The position numbers and the translations under genes are program-made. Positions 50,821 through 60,197 of a stretch of DNA of 64,000 bases are shown in pieces. Source of the stretch: Deltaproteobacteria bacterium (lineage in GTDB: Bacteria > Myxococcota > UBA727 > VGSZ01); the NCBI GenBank assembly GCA_016177705.1, contig JACOUT010000004.1, positions 310,001 through 374,000 on the forward strand, in the 5' to 3' direction. The notes beneath the pieces were generated by a model that saw only the letters and a program-made list of their open reading frames with translations, did not search any database and was not told the DNA's origin. The stretch's first letter is position 1. Each line of letters begins with the position of its first letter.

Positions 50821-52857
50821 ATGGACGTCCGCTGCACCAAGTGCGGGATCGAGTACGAGTTCGACGACGCCAAGGTCACGGCGGCGGGCGTCACCGTCAA
50901 GTGCACGTCGTGCGGTCACGTCTTCAAGGTCAAGCGCGAGGAGCCGAGCTTTCCCTCGCCGCCGACGTCGGGCTCGTTCACCGCCGACGGCGAATGGATG
51001 GTGCGCCAGCAGGGCGGCACCATCTACCGGTTCAAGGAGCTGACCACGCTGCAGAAGTGGATCGTCGAGCGCAAGGTCAGCCGCGACGACGAGATCTCGA
51101 AGACCGGCCGCACCTGGAAGCGCCTGGGGGAGATCGCCGAGCTGGCGAGCTTCTTCCAGGTGGTGGACGCCGCCAACGCGGCACTGCAAGCGAGCCTGGT
51201 GACGGTGCAGCCGGCCATGAGCGCCGCCGAGCCGCCCGTGATGGCCGGCCCGGGCACGCGGCCAGGCATGCCGGCGATGCAGGTGGCGCACACCGATCCC
51301 GGGCTCGGCGCGCAGTTGTTGCCGCAGCCCACGCCACAGTCGACGCCACAGTCCACGCCGCAGTCCACGCCGCAGACCGGCCCGTCGATGCCGGCGCTGG
51401 CCGCGACTTCGGCGGCGTCGGCTGCGCCCGCGGTGCAGGTGCGACAGGCGGCCATGGCGCTGCCGCCCGGCCCCGACGCGCTCGACGCGCTCGACGCCGA
51501 CGATCCGGTGCTCGCGTGGCAGCGCGCCAAGCGACGACGTCTGGTGGCCGCCACCGCCATCCTCGTCGTTGCCGCGGTGGTGGCGGTGGGTTGGACCTTC
51601 CGCGATCGCGCCCGGGCGCTGCTCGACGGCGGCGCAGCGTCCATCGCGCCCGCCACGCTCGAGGCGGCCGCGGCCGCGCTCCGCGCCGACCGCGCCGCCG
51701 CGCGCGCGGCACCGCGTCAGGCGATCGATGCGGCGGTGGCGAAGCCAGACCCGGCGCCGCTCGCGGTCGCGTGGCAGGCGCGCCTCGAGATCGCCGATGC
51801 GGCCGAGGCGCGCGAGCTGTTCCGCCTGCACCAGGCGCAGGCAGCGCTCGGTGGCGTCGACGCCGCCAAGCACGAGGCGGCGGCCAAGGACGCGGCCGCG
51901 GCGGCAGATAGTGCGCTCGCGCACGCGTATCGCGTGGTGGGCGACGTGCGCGCGCTCGCCCCCAAGCTCGCCGCGGGTCATCTGGCGGCGGCGGCCTACC
52001 AGCTCGAGAAGGGCGGTGTGGCCGAGATGACCGGCGACCTCGAGGCGGCGCGGCAGGCGGCCGCACCTGAGGAGCTGTCGGCGGTGGACGCCGAGATCGC
52101 GGTGCTGCAGGCGCTGGCCGACGCGCGCCCCGCGCTCTCCTCGTCGGACGGCGCCGCGCTCGCCGCGGCGGCCGAGCGCCTGCCAAGATCTGACGACGGC
52201 AGGTTGCGCGGCGCGCGCGCGACGCTCGCCGTGCTTGCGCTCGCCGCGCGCGCTGCCGCCAAGGCGCCCGTCGATGCCGCCGAGGTGACGGCGGCCAAGG
52301 CGTCGCTGGCGACGCTGCCCGACCCCGACGAGCGCGCCCGCCTGCTCGGCGCGCTGCTCGACGCGGTGGCGTCGGCGTCGGCGTCGGCGGTGCCGGCGGC
52401 GGTGGACGCCGGCCCGGCTTCTGCGGCAGACGCAGGCGGCGCGGCGCCGGTCGGCGACGCCGGCCCGACCGCGGTCGACGGCGCGGCCGGCGCGGGCGAC
52501 GGCTACGACGTGGTGATGCAGAAGGCCGAGCGCGCGCGCGTCAACGGCAAATCCAAGCTGGCGCACGAGCTGTTCGGCAAGGCCACCAAGCAGAAGCCGA
52601 GCGCGCCGCGCCCTTGGCTCGGCCTCGGCTGGGCCGCCATGGACCTCGGCCGGAATGCCGAGGCGCTGCGCGCGTTCAAGCGTGCAGTGGAGCTCGGTCC
52701 CGAGGTGGGCGAGGCGCACTTCGGCCTGGCCGAGGCGCTGCGCTTCACCGGCCAGAGCGCGCAGGCGGTGGCCGAGTATCAGGAGTTCTTGCGCATCGAT
52801 CCGGGCAGCCGCGACGCCGAGGTCGCACGTCGCGCCATCGACTCGCTGAAGGAGTGA
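50821..52857 (+). CDS. MJ0042 zinc-ribbon / GYF-like / TPR membrane protein (GltJ-like)
   Basis: 678 residues. The N-terminal zinc ribbon has CTKC (Cys5, Cys8) and CTSCGH (Cys28, Cys31), the MJ0042 type. A GYF_2/DUF4339-like module follows (about 55-105, GEWMVRQQGG, QKWIVERKVSRDDEISKTG). A Pro/Gln-rich linker with TPQS repeats (about 163-180) leads to one membrane helix (about 241-258). The periplasmic part ends with TPR repeats (about 560-670, NGKSKLAHELFGKATKQKPS). The order resembles GltJ (AgmX) of myxobacterial gliding motility, but no other Glt gene is here, so the role is inference. Confidence 0.8.
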   Translation: MDVRCTKCGIEYEFDDAKVTAAGVTVKCTSCGHVFKVKREEPSFPSPPTSGSFTADGEWMVRQQGGTIYRFKELTTLQKWIVERKVSRDDEISKTGRTWKRLGEIAELASFFQVVDAANAALQASLVTVQPAMSAAEPPVMAGPGTRPGMPAMQVAHTDPGLGAQLLPQPTPQSTPQSTPQSTPQTGPSMPALAATSAASAAPAVQVRQAAMALPPGPDALDALDADDPVLAWQRAKRRRLVAATAILVVAAVVAVGWTFRDRARALLDGGAASIAPATLEAAAAALRADRAAARAAPRQAIDAAVAKPDPAPLAVAWQARLEIADAAEARELFRLHQAQAALGGVDAAKHEAAAKDAAAAADSALAHAYRVVGDVRALAPKLAAGHLAAAAYQLEKGGVAEMTGDLEAARQAAAPEELSAVDAEIAVLQALADARPALSSSDGAALAAAAERLPRSDDGRLRGARATLAVLALAARAAAKAPVDAAEVTAAKASLATLPDPDERARLLGALLDAVASASASAVPAAVDAGPASAADAGGAAPVGDAGPTAVDGAAGAGDGYDVVMQKAERARVNGKSKLAHELFGKATKQKPSAPRPWLGLGWAAMDLGRNAEALRAFKRAVELGPEVGEAHFGLAEALRFTGQSAQAVAEYQEFLRIDPGSRDAEVARRAIDSLKE

Positions 52858-52860
52858 CCC

Positions 52861-53778
52861 ATGCCGAAGCCGCGCTTCACCGGCGTCATCACCGCGTTGG
52901 TCACGCCGTTTCACGAGGACGGCTCGCTCGACCTCGCCGCGTATCGTGCGCTGGTGCGCGAGCAGCTCGCAGCCGGCGTCGACGGCCTGGTGCCCTGCGG
53001 CACCACCGGCGAGTCGGTGACGCTCTCGCCCGAGGAGCAGGTGCAGGTGGTCACCGCGTGCCGCGACGAGGCGCGCGGCATGGTGCCGGTGATCGCCGGC
53101 GCCGGCGCCAATGACACCACGAAGGCGGTGCGTAACCAGCAGCGCATGCACGAGCTTGGCGTCGACGCCACGCTGCACGTCACGCCCTACTACAACAAGC
53201 CGACGCAAGAGGGCTTGTACCGGCACTTCCGCGCGGTCGCCGAGGCCGCACCCACGCCGGTGATCCTCTACAACGTGCCCGGCCGCACCGGCGTCGACCT
53301 GCTGCCCGAAACCGTCGCCCGTCTCGCGGCCGACTGCTCGACCATCGTCGGCGTCAAGGAGGCCACCGGCTCGGTGGCGCGCGCGCAGGACGTGCTCAAC
53401 CGCGTGGCTGCCATCGGCGGCGACAAGGGGCGCGACGACTTCGCGGTGCTGTCGGGCGACGACGGGCTGATCCTCGGCTTGCTCGCGGCCGGCGGCCACG
53501 GCGTCATCTCGGTGATCTCGCACCTGTGCTGCAAGGAGCTAGCACAGATGATCAAGGCCTTCCGCGAGGGCAAGCACGCGGAGGCGCAAGCGCTGGCGCG
53601 GCGCACCAGCCCGCTCGCGAGCATCTTGTTCTTCCGCACGTCGCCCATCCCGGTGAAGACCGCGCTCGCCTGGCGTGGGCTCATCAAAAAGACCTTCCGC
53701 CTGCCGCTGTGCCCGCTCGACGACGGTGAGGAAGCACAGCTCAAGAAGATGCTGACGGCAGAGGGCTGGTTGTCGTGA
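52861..53778 (+). CDS. dapA: 4-hydroxy-tetrahydrodipicolinate synthase
   Basis: 305 residues, 3 bp after the previous stop. Key features: GTTGES near the N-terminus, VTPYYNKPTQEGLYRHF, YNVPGRTG, and Schiff-base Lys165 in GVKEATG. It condenses pyruvate with aspartate semialdehyde, the first committed step of lysine and meso-diaminopimelate synthesis for the cell wall. The stop overlaps the GTG of dapB, so the pair is coupled. Confidence 0.97.
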   Translation: MPKPRFTGVITALVTPFHEDGSLDLAAYRALVREQLAAGVDGLVPCGTTGESVTLSPEEQVQVVTACRDEARGMVPVIAGAGANDTTKAVRNQQRMHELGVDATLHVTPYYNKPTQEGLYRHFRAVAEAAPTPVILYNVPGRTGVDLLPETVARLAADCSTIVGVKEATGSVARAQDVLNRVAAIGGDKGRDDFAVLSGDDGLILGLLAAGGHGVISVISHLCCKELAQMIKAFREGKHAEAQALARRTSPLASILFFRTSPIPVKTALAWRGLIKKTFRLPLCPLDDGEEAQLKKMLTAEGWLS

Positions 53779-54596
53779 GCGGCAGCGCGCGCGTCGGCAT
53801 CGTGGTGCCCGGCCTGTTCGGGCGCATGGGCCGGCTGGTGGCGTTGGCTGCGCGCGAGGATGAGCGCTGCGTGCTCGTCGGCGCCACGCTCAAGAAGGAC
53901 CGCCCCGAGGTGGGCGCTGACATCGGCAGCGCGCTCGAGCGCGGCCCAAATGGCCGCACCGTCAAGGCCACGCTCGGTGAGGCGCTCGGCGAGCCGCTGC
54001 CCTTCCAGACGCGCGGCACTGTGGTCGTCGACTTCACCACGCCGGGCAACGGCCGCGTCCATGCCGACGCATGCCGAGCGCACGGCGCCGCCTGGGTGGT
54101 CGGCACCACCGGGCTCACGCCCGACGATACGCTGGCCATCGAGGACGCCGCCAAGGCTGTGCCGGTGCTGGTGAGCGCCAACATGAGCGTGGGCGCGCAC
54201 CTGGTGGCGCAGCTCGCCGCGCGCGCGGCGGTGGCGCTCGAGGGCGCCGACGTCGAGGTGGTCGAGCTGCACCACAAGAAGAAAAAGGACGCGCCGAGCG
54301 GCACTGCGCTGATGATGGCGCGCGCCGTGGCGGAGGCGCGCGGGCAGGGTGAGGTCTTGCGCACCGGCCGCACCGGCGAGGCGCCGCGTGCGGTCGGCGA
54401 GATCGGCGTGAGCGCGGTCCGCGGCGGCGACGTGGTGGGCGAGCACACGGTCTACCTGTTCGTCGACGGCGAGCGCGTCGAGCTGACCCACCGGGTCTCC
54501 GACCGCGGCATCTTCGCGAAGGGCGCGCTCGTGGCGGCGCGCTTCCTGGCCGGTGCGCGGCCGGGGCTGTACCGGATGAAGGACGTGCTCGCCTGA
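53775..54596 (+). CDS. dapB: 4-hydroxy-tetrahydrodipicolinate reductase
   Basis: 273 residues from GTG 53775. The nucleotide-binding motif GLFGRMGRLV is near residues 13-22. VVDFTTPGNG and VVGTTGLTP follow. The active-site ELHHKKKKDAPSGTAL segment is near 158-173. It reduces the DapA product with NAD(P)H. It sits at the end of the DHH-desulfurase-ribbon-dapA run. Gene order dapA-dapB is common. Confidence 0.97.
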   Translation: MSGSARVGIVVPGLFGRMGRLVALAAREDERCVLVGATLKKDRPEVGADIGSALERGPNGRTVKATLGEALGEPLPFQTRGTVVVDFTTPGNGRVHADACRAHGAAWVVGTTGLTPDDTLAIEDAAKAVPVLVSANMSVGAHLVAQLAARAAVALEGADVEVVELHHKKKKDAPSGTALMMARAVAEARGQGEVLRTGRTGEAPRAVGEIGVSAVRGGDVVGEHTVYLFVDGERVELTHRVSDRGIFAKGALVAARFLAGARPGLYRMKDVLA

Positions 54597-54716
54597 CGAC
54601 CGGCACCCTCTGAGCGGCGTCGACAACCCGACACGCGATAGCTCATGCGACGCGGGCGGCTTGGCGGTATAGTCCACGCGGCAGGATTCCCCTGTGGGGG
54701 GACGCGAGGCGGACGG

Positions 54717-55328
54717 ATGATCGACTGGAAGAAGCTCCTCGAGGACGACGAGCGCGCGCGCGCCACCTCGGGAGAGGACAATGACGACTGGCGACAAGAG
54801 GCCGCCGACAGCCTCTGCGAGCTGTACTACGAGACCTATCGGGCACAGAAAGGACGCGGCAAGCGCCTCGACCTGCGCCCCGGCTCCGACTTCCGCCGCT
54901 TCATGGACTCGCACCTGAAGCCGCTCGCGCGCCACAACGTGTGGGAGGCGCTGTTCCCCAACCGCGCCTCGGCGACGAGCGCGCAGGCCATCGACGAGGC
55001 GCTGCACCTGCTCGCCGACACCAAGCTGGTCGATCGCGTGTTCTCGGGCGACATCGTCACCGTCACCAAGATCGTCACCAACATGCAGAAGAAGCGCGCC
55101 AAGTACCTCGAGCTCGAGGGCAAGAGCGCGCTGGCGCTGGCGTTGGCCGGCGACGCGGACGACGACGATCTCGGCATCGGCGCCGACCTCGACGACCTCG
55201 ACGCGTCCGATGAGGACCTCGACGCCGTCGAGCGCGACGTCGAGGCGGAGTCGGAGAAGGACACCGACGCGGACACCGACGCCGACGAGGATTTTGCGCT
55301 CGAGGGCGAGGGCGACGAAGAGGCGTGA
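54717..55328 (+). CDS. Hypothetical protein with acidic C-terminus
   Basis: 203 residues from ATG 54717, preceded by GGCGGACGG. The N-terminal 130 residues are helical (DWKKLLEDDERARA, ADSLCELYYETYRAQ, KIVTNMQKKRAKYLELEGKSALALALA). The last 70 are almost all Asp, Glu and Ala (DDLDASDEDLDAVERDVEAE), probably disordered. No known family. It may be a chaperone-like or nucleic-acid-mimic protein, but nothing confirms this. Confidence 0.65.
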   Translation: MIDWKKLLEDDERARATSGEDNDDWRQEAADSLCELYYETYRAQKGRGKRLDLRPGSDFRRFMDSHLKPLARHNVWEALFPNRASATSAQAIDEALHLLADTKLVDRVFSGDIVTVTKIVTNMQKKRAKYLELEGKSALALALAGDADDDDLGIGADLDDLDASDEDLDAVERDVEAESEKDTDADTDADEDFALEGEGDEEA

Positions 55329-55355
55329 ACCGCAGCCGCCCGCGCGGCCGTTTCG

Positions 55356-56657
55356 TCAGCCAGTGAAGGCCTTGGCGAGCGCCTCGAGCAGGCCGCTCTT
55401 CTTCAGCTCGGCGTGGAGGCGCGCCGCGTCGTCGTGCACCGCGCGCGCGCCGCCCTCCTTGCCGAGGCCGTGCTCTGCCGCCGCGTGCGCCGCCGCTTTG
55501 CCCAGGCCGCTTTCGTGCAGCGCCTGCTCGAGCCCTTCGATCTGTTGGCCGCCGTCCTTGATCTTGCCGAGGTCGCCGATGGCTTTCGAGAGCGCGAGGA
55601 AGAGGGTCCACGGGATCTCGATGTGCGCACGGTCGGCGTCCGTCGTGGGCAGGCGAGCGAACGGGCTTTGCGCCACCGGATCCTGCTTGAGCTTCTCGAA
55701 CGCGGGTATGGGCCCCTTCCCTTCGGTGTCGAGCGTGACCAGGCCCTCGAGCGCGATCAGGGTGATGGGGATCCAGCGGAGCTGCCGGCGCAGCTCGTGC
55801 ACGCCGCCCTCGAGATCTCCCATGTCGAGATCCTTCTTGGCGATGTCGCGACACATGCCCGCGAGCGCCTTGCGCACGAACTTCGCGTCGTCCTTGGCGC
55901 TGCCGAAGTCGATCTTGGCGAAGGTGTCGACCAGGTCGTCGAGCCGCTCGCTGCGCCCGCCCTTGCCCGGGCGCCACTCCTCGACCAGGTCCGCAAGCTC
56001 GTTGCGCGCTTTGGCGACCGCGCGCTCGAGGTGGACCGTGGCCCCGGGCGGCACTCCCTTGGCGCCCGCGGCGGCAGCGCGCATGTCGCACGCGTAGCCA
56101 AAGGCGCCGATGGCGTCCTCGAGCTGCTTGATGCGCTCGAGGGCCTTCTCCATCTTCTTGTCGGGGCCGCGCCCATCGTAGAGGCGCACCAGGCCTTGCA
56201 GCATGAACAGGTGCTTGCGCACGCCCTCGGCGACCTTGGGGTCGTCGAGCATCTTGTCGGCGTTCACTTCCAGCTCGGTCTGCAGCCGCCCCGCGTGGAT
56301 GAGGAAGCGCTCGAAGGCGCGGCCTACCGAGCTGGCGTGTGGGCGGTAGAGCGCGAGCGCGCGCGCGGCGTCGGGCGAGGTGGTCATGGGGAGCTTCTGG
56401 TGCAGCAGATCCTTGCGGACAGCGCCGCCGGTGCCGCCCACGAGGGTGATGGCGCCTTGCTCCTGGCCGAGCAGCGCGCGTACGGCGGCGAGCGCGTCGT
56501 CGTCGAGGTGGCGCACCAGCTTGGCGGTCTGGTCGGTGCCGCCGGTCTCGAGCACCGCCTTGGCGGCATGTTTGGCGCTCGACAGGTCGGAGGACGACAG
56601 GCCGAGCTTCTTGAGCTTGGCGGCAAGGTCGGCCGGCGCCTGGTGGACCCTCGTCAT
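55356..56657 (-). CDS. Helical protein of unknown function
   Basis: 433 residues from ATG 56657. It is mostly alpha-helical, with no signal peptide or membrane segment. Sections such as LLHQKLPMTTSPDAARALALYRPHASSV, VRKHLFMLQGLVRLYDGRG and GVHELRRQLRWIPITLIALEGLV stand out but match nothing known. The C-terminal 60 residues (AAAHAAAEHGLGKEGGARAVHDDAARLHAELKKSGLL) are Ala/His-rich. The sequence between genes is short and it converges with the acidic protein, 27 bp apart. Confidence 0.65.
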   Translation of the reverse strand: MTRVHQAPADLAAKLKKLGLSSSDLSSAKHAAKAVLETGGTDQTAKLVRHLDDDALAAVRALLGQEQGAITLVGGTGGAVRKDLLHQKLPMTTSPDAARALALYRPHASSVGRAFERFLIHAGRLQTELEVNADKMLDDPKVAEGVRKHLFMLQGLVRLYDGRGPDKKMEKALERIKQLEDAIGAFGYACDMRAAAAGAKGVPPGATVHLERAVAKARNELADLVEEWRPGKGGRSERLDDLVDTFAKIDFGSAKDDAKFVRKALAGMCRDIAKKDLDMGDLEGGVHELRRQLRWIPITLIALEGLVTLDTEGKGPIPAFEKLKQDPVAQSPFARLPTTDADRAHIEIPWTLFLALSKAIGDLGKIKDGGQQIEGLEQALHESGLGKAAAHAAAEHGLGKEGGARAVHDDAARLHAELKKSGLLEALAKAFTG

Positions 56658-56743
56658 CAGGCGACTCTAGCGCGGCCCGCGCCCGCGCTCACCGTGCCGC
56701 CTGCACGTGCCCTCCTCACGGGACGCCTGCTAGCGTTGCCACG

Positions 56744-57088
56744 ATGGAGCTGCCCTCCTTCCTGATCGCGCTGCACGCGGCGGTGCTCGAGAGCACGGTC
56801 CCCCCCGCGCTCGCCGGTACCGTCGCCATCGGCGTGCGCCAGGACGGCGGCGCGCGCTGGTGGTCGGGCAGCTTCGATGGCGGCGTGCGCGCTCGGCTCG
56901 ACGTCGAGCGCCCGGAAGGGGCCAGCGCGTGGCTGCTGCTCGGCACGCGCAGCGCCGAGGCGCTGATCGAGGGCCGCGCCGTGCGCCCCTCCGACGTCGA
57001 CGTCGGTGGCGACCTCGCGCTGCTCGACCGCTTCCTCGCCCGCTACGGTGCCTCGGTGCGCAGTTGGCAGACGCGGGGCGGCCGATGA
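56744..57088 (+). CDS. Small hypothetical protein
   Basis: 114 residues from ATG 56744. It begins ELPSFLIALHAAVLE and carries beta-rich WWSGSFDGGVRARLDVERP and WLLLGTRSAEALIEG, reminiscent of an SCP2-like lipid-binding fold, but the match is weak. It overlaps the HD-domain gene (ATGA), so the two are coupled. Confidence 0.6.
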   Translation: MELPSFLIALHAAVLESTVPPALAGTVAIGVRQDGGARWWSGSFDGGVRARLDVERPEGASAWLLLGTRSAEALIEGRAVRPSDVDVGGDLALLDRFLARYGASVRSWQTRGGR

Positions 57089-58149
57089 GCAAGGTCGGCG
57101 CCGCCGATCCGGCGGCCGTGCTCAAGAGCTTCTCGAGCCACCTGATCGCGCAGCTCGAGTCGCGCCCGGTCAAGGACGACGCCGAGCGCGCGGCGGCCAT
57201 CGCCGTCGCCAAGGCGCGCACCGAGAGCACCGTCGGCGTGCTGCTGTCGGCCGCCGAGGTGAAGGCACTGGTGGCGGCGTCGACCGCCATCGGCGTCACC
57301 GTGCGCCAGGACTTCGGCACGCGCGTCACCGACGCCGACTTCGCCGCCTGCACCGCGCTGCTCGAGTCGCGCGCGCTCGACGCCACGCTGGCGCTCGCCA
57401 ACACCAAGGCCGGCCTGTCGGCGCTGCGCGGCGTGGTCGCCAAGCAGGGCGCGGTCAAGGCCAAGCTCGACGAGCTGACCGCGGTGCCGGTCGACGACGC
57501 GCTGCGCGCGCGCCTGTGGCGCGTGCTCGAGGCCGAGCCCTTCGACGCGCGCGCCACCGTCGCCTTCGTCATGCACGAGCTCGGCGGCGCCGACGTCATG
57601 CGCGAGTGGATGGGAACCAAGGAGAGCACCTCGCTTGGCACCCACACCGAGCAGGTGATCGAGCGCTACGCCAAGGAGCGTGCGTTTCACGACGTCAAGG
57701 CGCCGCCGGGCGTGCGCCTCGAGCCCATGCTGCGCTGGATGCTGACGCTGCACGACATCGGCAAGCCCGCGGCGGTCGAGCACGGCGACAGGAACATGCA
57801 GCACGCCTTCACCACGCCGGTGCTGGTGGAGCTGTCGAAGAAGCTGGGCTTCAGCGAGCGCGAGATCGGGTTGATGCGCGCCGTGGTCGACAACGACGCC
57901 ATCGGCGAGACCTTGCACTGGAACGTCAACCGCGATCTCGACGACGCCGCCAAGGAGCTGCGCGCGCTGGCGAAAGAGGTCGGCATGGCGCCCGGCGAGT
58001 TCTTCGAGCTGCAGTCGTTGTTCTTCGTGTCGGACGCAGCGTCGTACCGCTTCCTGCTCGAGCGCATCTTCACCACCGACGAGCGCGGCGCGCTCACCCT
58101 CAAGAACGAGAAGTTCGAGCAGCTGCGGGCGCGCGTGGCGGGCGAGTAG
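57085..58149 (+). CDS. HD-domain protein, putative phosphohydrolase
   Basis: 354 residues from ATG 57085. The N-terminal half is helical without a known domain. The C-terminal half has an HD pattern: GTHTEQVIERYAKE (about 191-204), MLTLHDIGKPAAVEHG (His222-Asp223), then MQHAFTTPVLVELSKKLGF and VVDNDAIGE. Members hydrolyse nucleotides or cyclic nucleotides. No GYP or EAL is fused, so c-di-GMP hydrolysis is not indicated. Confidence 0.75.
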   Translation: MSKVGAADPAAVLKSFSSHLIAQLESRPVKDDAERAAAIAVAKARTESTVGVLLSAAEVKALVAASTAIGVTVRQDFGTRVTDADFAACTALLESRALDATLALANTKAGLSALRGVVAKQGAVKAKLDELTAVPVDDALRARLWRVLEAEPFDARATVAFVMHELGGADVMREWMGTKESTSLGTHTEQVIERYAKERAFHDVKAPPGVRLEPMLRWMLTLHDIGKPAAVEHGDRNMQHAFTTPVLVELSKKLGFSEREIGLMRAVVDNDAIGETLHWNVNRDLDDAAKELRALAKEVGMAPGEFFELQSLFFVSDAASYRFLLERIFTTDERGALTLKNEKFEQLRARVAGE

Positions 58150-58153
58150 CGCG

Positions 58154-58540
58154 CTACGGCGTCGTGCACTGATAGGGCGCGTCGGCGCCGGCGGTCAGCT
58201 CCCATTCCTCGAGGTGATCGAGCACGTCGGGGTCGCTTGGCACCAGCTCGAAGTTGCGCAGCGCCGAGTCGTCGGCGTTCTTCAAGTAGGCGTCGGTGCT
58301 CGACACGTAGGCGGGCAGGCGCTCGCCGCCGTCGAGGTCGGCCCACTCGTGGTCGGAGCCGAAGTCGGAGAGCTGGAAGGCCTCGAAGCGAAAGTCGGCC
58401 CGGCCGTCGGCGGCGCAGCTCCAGGTGGTGAAGAGCTGCTGCCACATCTCGGCCTCCTCGAGGCCGCCGCCGAGGTCACAGGCGGCGGCGCCACCGAGCA
58501 ACGCCATGAGGTGCACGAGAAGAGCTACCCGAGGAAGCAT
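58154..58540 (-). CDS. Small lipoprotein, unknown
   Basis: 128 residues from ATG 58540. Leader ends with GGAAAC (Cys21). The rest (EAEMWQQLFTTWSCAADGRADFRFEAFQL, LPAYVSSTDAY, RNFELVPSDPDVLDHLEEWEL, ending PYQCTTP) is a compact Cys-paired domain. It converges with the HD gene, 4 bp apart. No family recognised. Confidence 0.62.
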   Translation of the reverse strand: MLPRVALLVHLMALLGGAAACDLGGGLEEAEMWQQLFTTWSCAADGRADFRFEAFQLSDFGSDHEWADLDGGERLPAYVSSTDAYLKNADDSALRNFELVPSDPDVLDHLEEWELTAGADAPYQCTTP

Positions 58541-58600
58541 GCGCCGACGCTACCACGGACCGCCCGCGGCCAAGCCGTGTGGCCGCGGGCGCCAACGCCG

Positions 58601-59920
58601 CTACGCGCTCTTCGCCAGCTCGAGCACCGCGCCCACCGCCTGCGCGACGGTCGCGAACGGGCTCGCGCCCTCACCGATGTGCGTGACCTTGACCTCGCCG
58701 AACTTCTGTCCCACCGCGTTCGCCAGCTCGGGCAGCTTCTCGGCCATGCGCAGGCGCACGCGTGAGTCGACCACCGTCTGCTCGGCCCTGGCCTTGGCGA
58801 GCAGCACGGCGGCCTCGCTCTCACCCTCGACCTGCTTGAGCGCGGCCTCGGCGCGCCGCTGCTCCTCGACGACGGCGAAGCGCGCGCGCTCGAGCTCGGT
58901 GCGCTTGTGCGCCGCCTCGGCCAAGACGGCGAAGGTGGCCAGCTCCGCTTCCGCCTCCTGCTTGCCCAGCTCCTCCAGGCGCAGCGCCTTCTTCACCTGC
59001 GCCTCGCGCTCGGCGATCTCGATCTCGAGCTGGCGCCTTCGCAGCGCGGCGGCCTCGAGCAGCTTGTGCTCCTCCAGCTCGCGGGCCACGCGCGCCTTGA
59101 TCAGCTCCTCTTCGCGCTTGATCTCGAGCTCGCGCTCGACGAGCTGCTTCTTGCTCTCGGCGATGACCAGCGCGGCCTGGATGCGCGCCTCCTCGATGGC
59201 GCGCTGGCAGGCAGCCTCGCGCGCGGTCACCTCCTTCTCGGCCTCGGCGCGCGCCTCGCGTGCGCGGCGATCGAGCCCGACGCGGAAGGGCGCCTGCATC
59301 TGCGCGAAGGTCGCGTCGGAGAGCACGCGCACCTCCTGGATCTCGATGGTGTCGAGCACCACGCCCCAGCCCTGGTTGGTGTGGTCGTCGGGGCGGCCGT
59401 CGCCGCCCACGACGGGGGCCACCTCGTGCAGCAGCTCGACGGCGATGGCGCTCTTTCGCTTCTGCAGGCAGTCGTCGAGCGTCAGGTTGGCGATGAGCCG
59501 GCGCGCGGCGCCGACGAACATGGAGGTGAGCGTCTCCTCGAGCTTCTCCTGGGCGCGCTCGGGGTAGGAGAAGTTGAGCACGCGATAGGCGATCTGCGGA
59601 TCGGCGATGCGATAGACCGCGAGCCCGGTGACCTCGATGCCGACCTTCTCGAGCGTCACCTGATCGGCCTTGAAGCGAAGCTGCTGCAGCGAGGTGGGGA
59701 TGACCGCCACCGAGTCCCACGGCCACTTGAAGCAGGTGGCGCCCTGGCCGCTCGAGGGCAGCACGCTGCCGCGGCGTACGTGCACCAGGAACTCGGAGGG
59801 CTTGGCCGAGACGAAACCCCAGCGCTTGACCTTGTCCGGATCCTCGACGGGGCGGCCGGCGCGCCAGCCGTCGGCGACCTTGGGGCGATCGGTGATGTGG
59901 ATCTGCGCGGCTTTTGACAT
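58601..59920 (-). CDS. SPFH/band-7 domain protein without membrane anchor
   Basis: 439 residues from ATG 59920, with GGAGG 6 bp upstream. Residues about 70-200 match the SPFH domain (DQVTLEKVGIEVTGLAVYRIADPQ, EETLTSMFVGAARRLIANLTLDD, LDTIEIQEVRVLS). The second half is a long coiled coil of Glu/Ala/Arg heptads (about 230-390, REAAC to EGESEAAVLLA), as in flotillin and YqiK-like proteins. The N-terminus has no hydrophobic segment. SPFH proteins scaffold membrane microdomains or ring assemblies. It is separated from the metalloprotease operon by a strong hairpin. Confidence 0.85.
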   Translation of the reverse strand: MSKAAQIHITDRPKVADGWRAGRPVEDPDKVKRWGFVSAKPSEFLVHVRRGSVLPSSGQGATCFKWPWDSVAVIPTSLQQLRFKADQVTLEKVGIEVTGLAVYRIADPQIAYRVLNFSYPERAQEKLEETLTSMFVGAARRLIANLTLDDCLQKRKSAIAVELLHEVAPVVGGDGRPDDHTNQGWGVVLDTIEIQEVRVLSDATFAQMQAPFRVGLDRRAREARAEAEKEVTAREAACQRAIEEARIQAALVIAESKKQLVERELEIKREEELIKARVARELEEHKLLEAAALRRRQLEIEIAEREAQVKKALRLEELGKQEAEAELATFAVLAEAAHKRTELERARFAVVEEQRRAEAALKQVEGESEAAVLLAKARAEQTVVDSRVRLRMAEKLPELANAVGQKFGEVKVTHIGEGASPFATVAQAVGAVLELAKSA

Positions 59921-59991
59921 GGCGGGCCTCCTGCGCCGCTGTGGATCACCGGGCGTGCCAGCGCGCGGGCGCGACACAGCGCCGAAATAGG

Positions 59992-60017
59992 GCGCGGCGC
60001 CCCGAGGGGCGCCGCGC
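59992..60017 (-). terminator. Hairpin between metalloprotease operon and SPFH gene
   Basis: Perfect 12-bp arms GCGCGGCGCCCC and GGGGCGCCGCGC with a 2-base GA centre, 52 bp past the operon's last stop. On the minus strand it is followed by CCTATTTCGG, a weak T-run. Likely terminator. Confidence 0.55.
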
Positions 60018-60068
60018 TGCTTTCGATCGGGTGCGCCGAATCGACGCATCGTCGGATCGGCCGGCGAC

Positions 60069-60197
60069 TCAGCGGTAGCTCGGTTCGCAGCACGGTGTGT
60101 CGTCGGGGTAGCAGACGATGTCGCTCATGCCGGGTTCTCGGTCACGTTGGCAGAGGGGGCACGCGCCGCGGGCCCGCAGCCAGCGTTCATGCCTCAT
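60069..60197 (-). CDS. 42-residue peptide duplicating the neighbour's C-terminal tail
   Basis: ATG 60197 overlaps the preceding stop by ATGA. The peptide has CPLC early and ends CYPDDTPCCEPSYR; the gene before it ends CYPSDLPCCDPTYP. The two tails share PGxGMS or PGMS, CYP, PCC and the final Tyr. No signal peptide, so it is probably a remnant of a duplicated gene end or a truncated paralogue, though still open and coupled. Function unknown. Confidence 0.55.
   Translation of the reverse strand: MRHERWLRARGACPLCQRDREPGMSDIVCYPDDTPCCEPSYR

Noticed and set aside
50677..53523. 948-residue minus-strand frame opposite the dap region
   Set aside because: dapA and the zinc-ribbon gene on plus have clear catalytic and zinc motifs.
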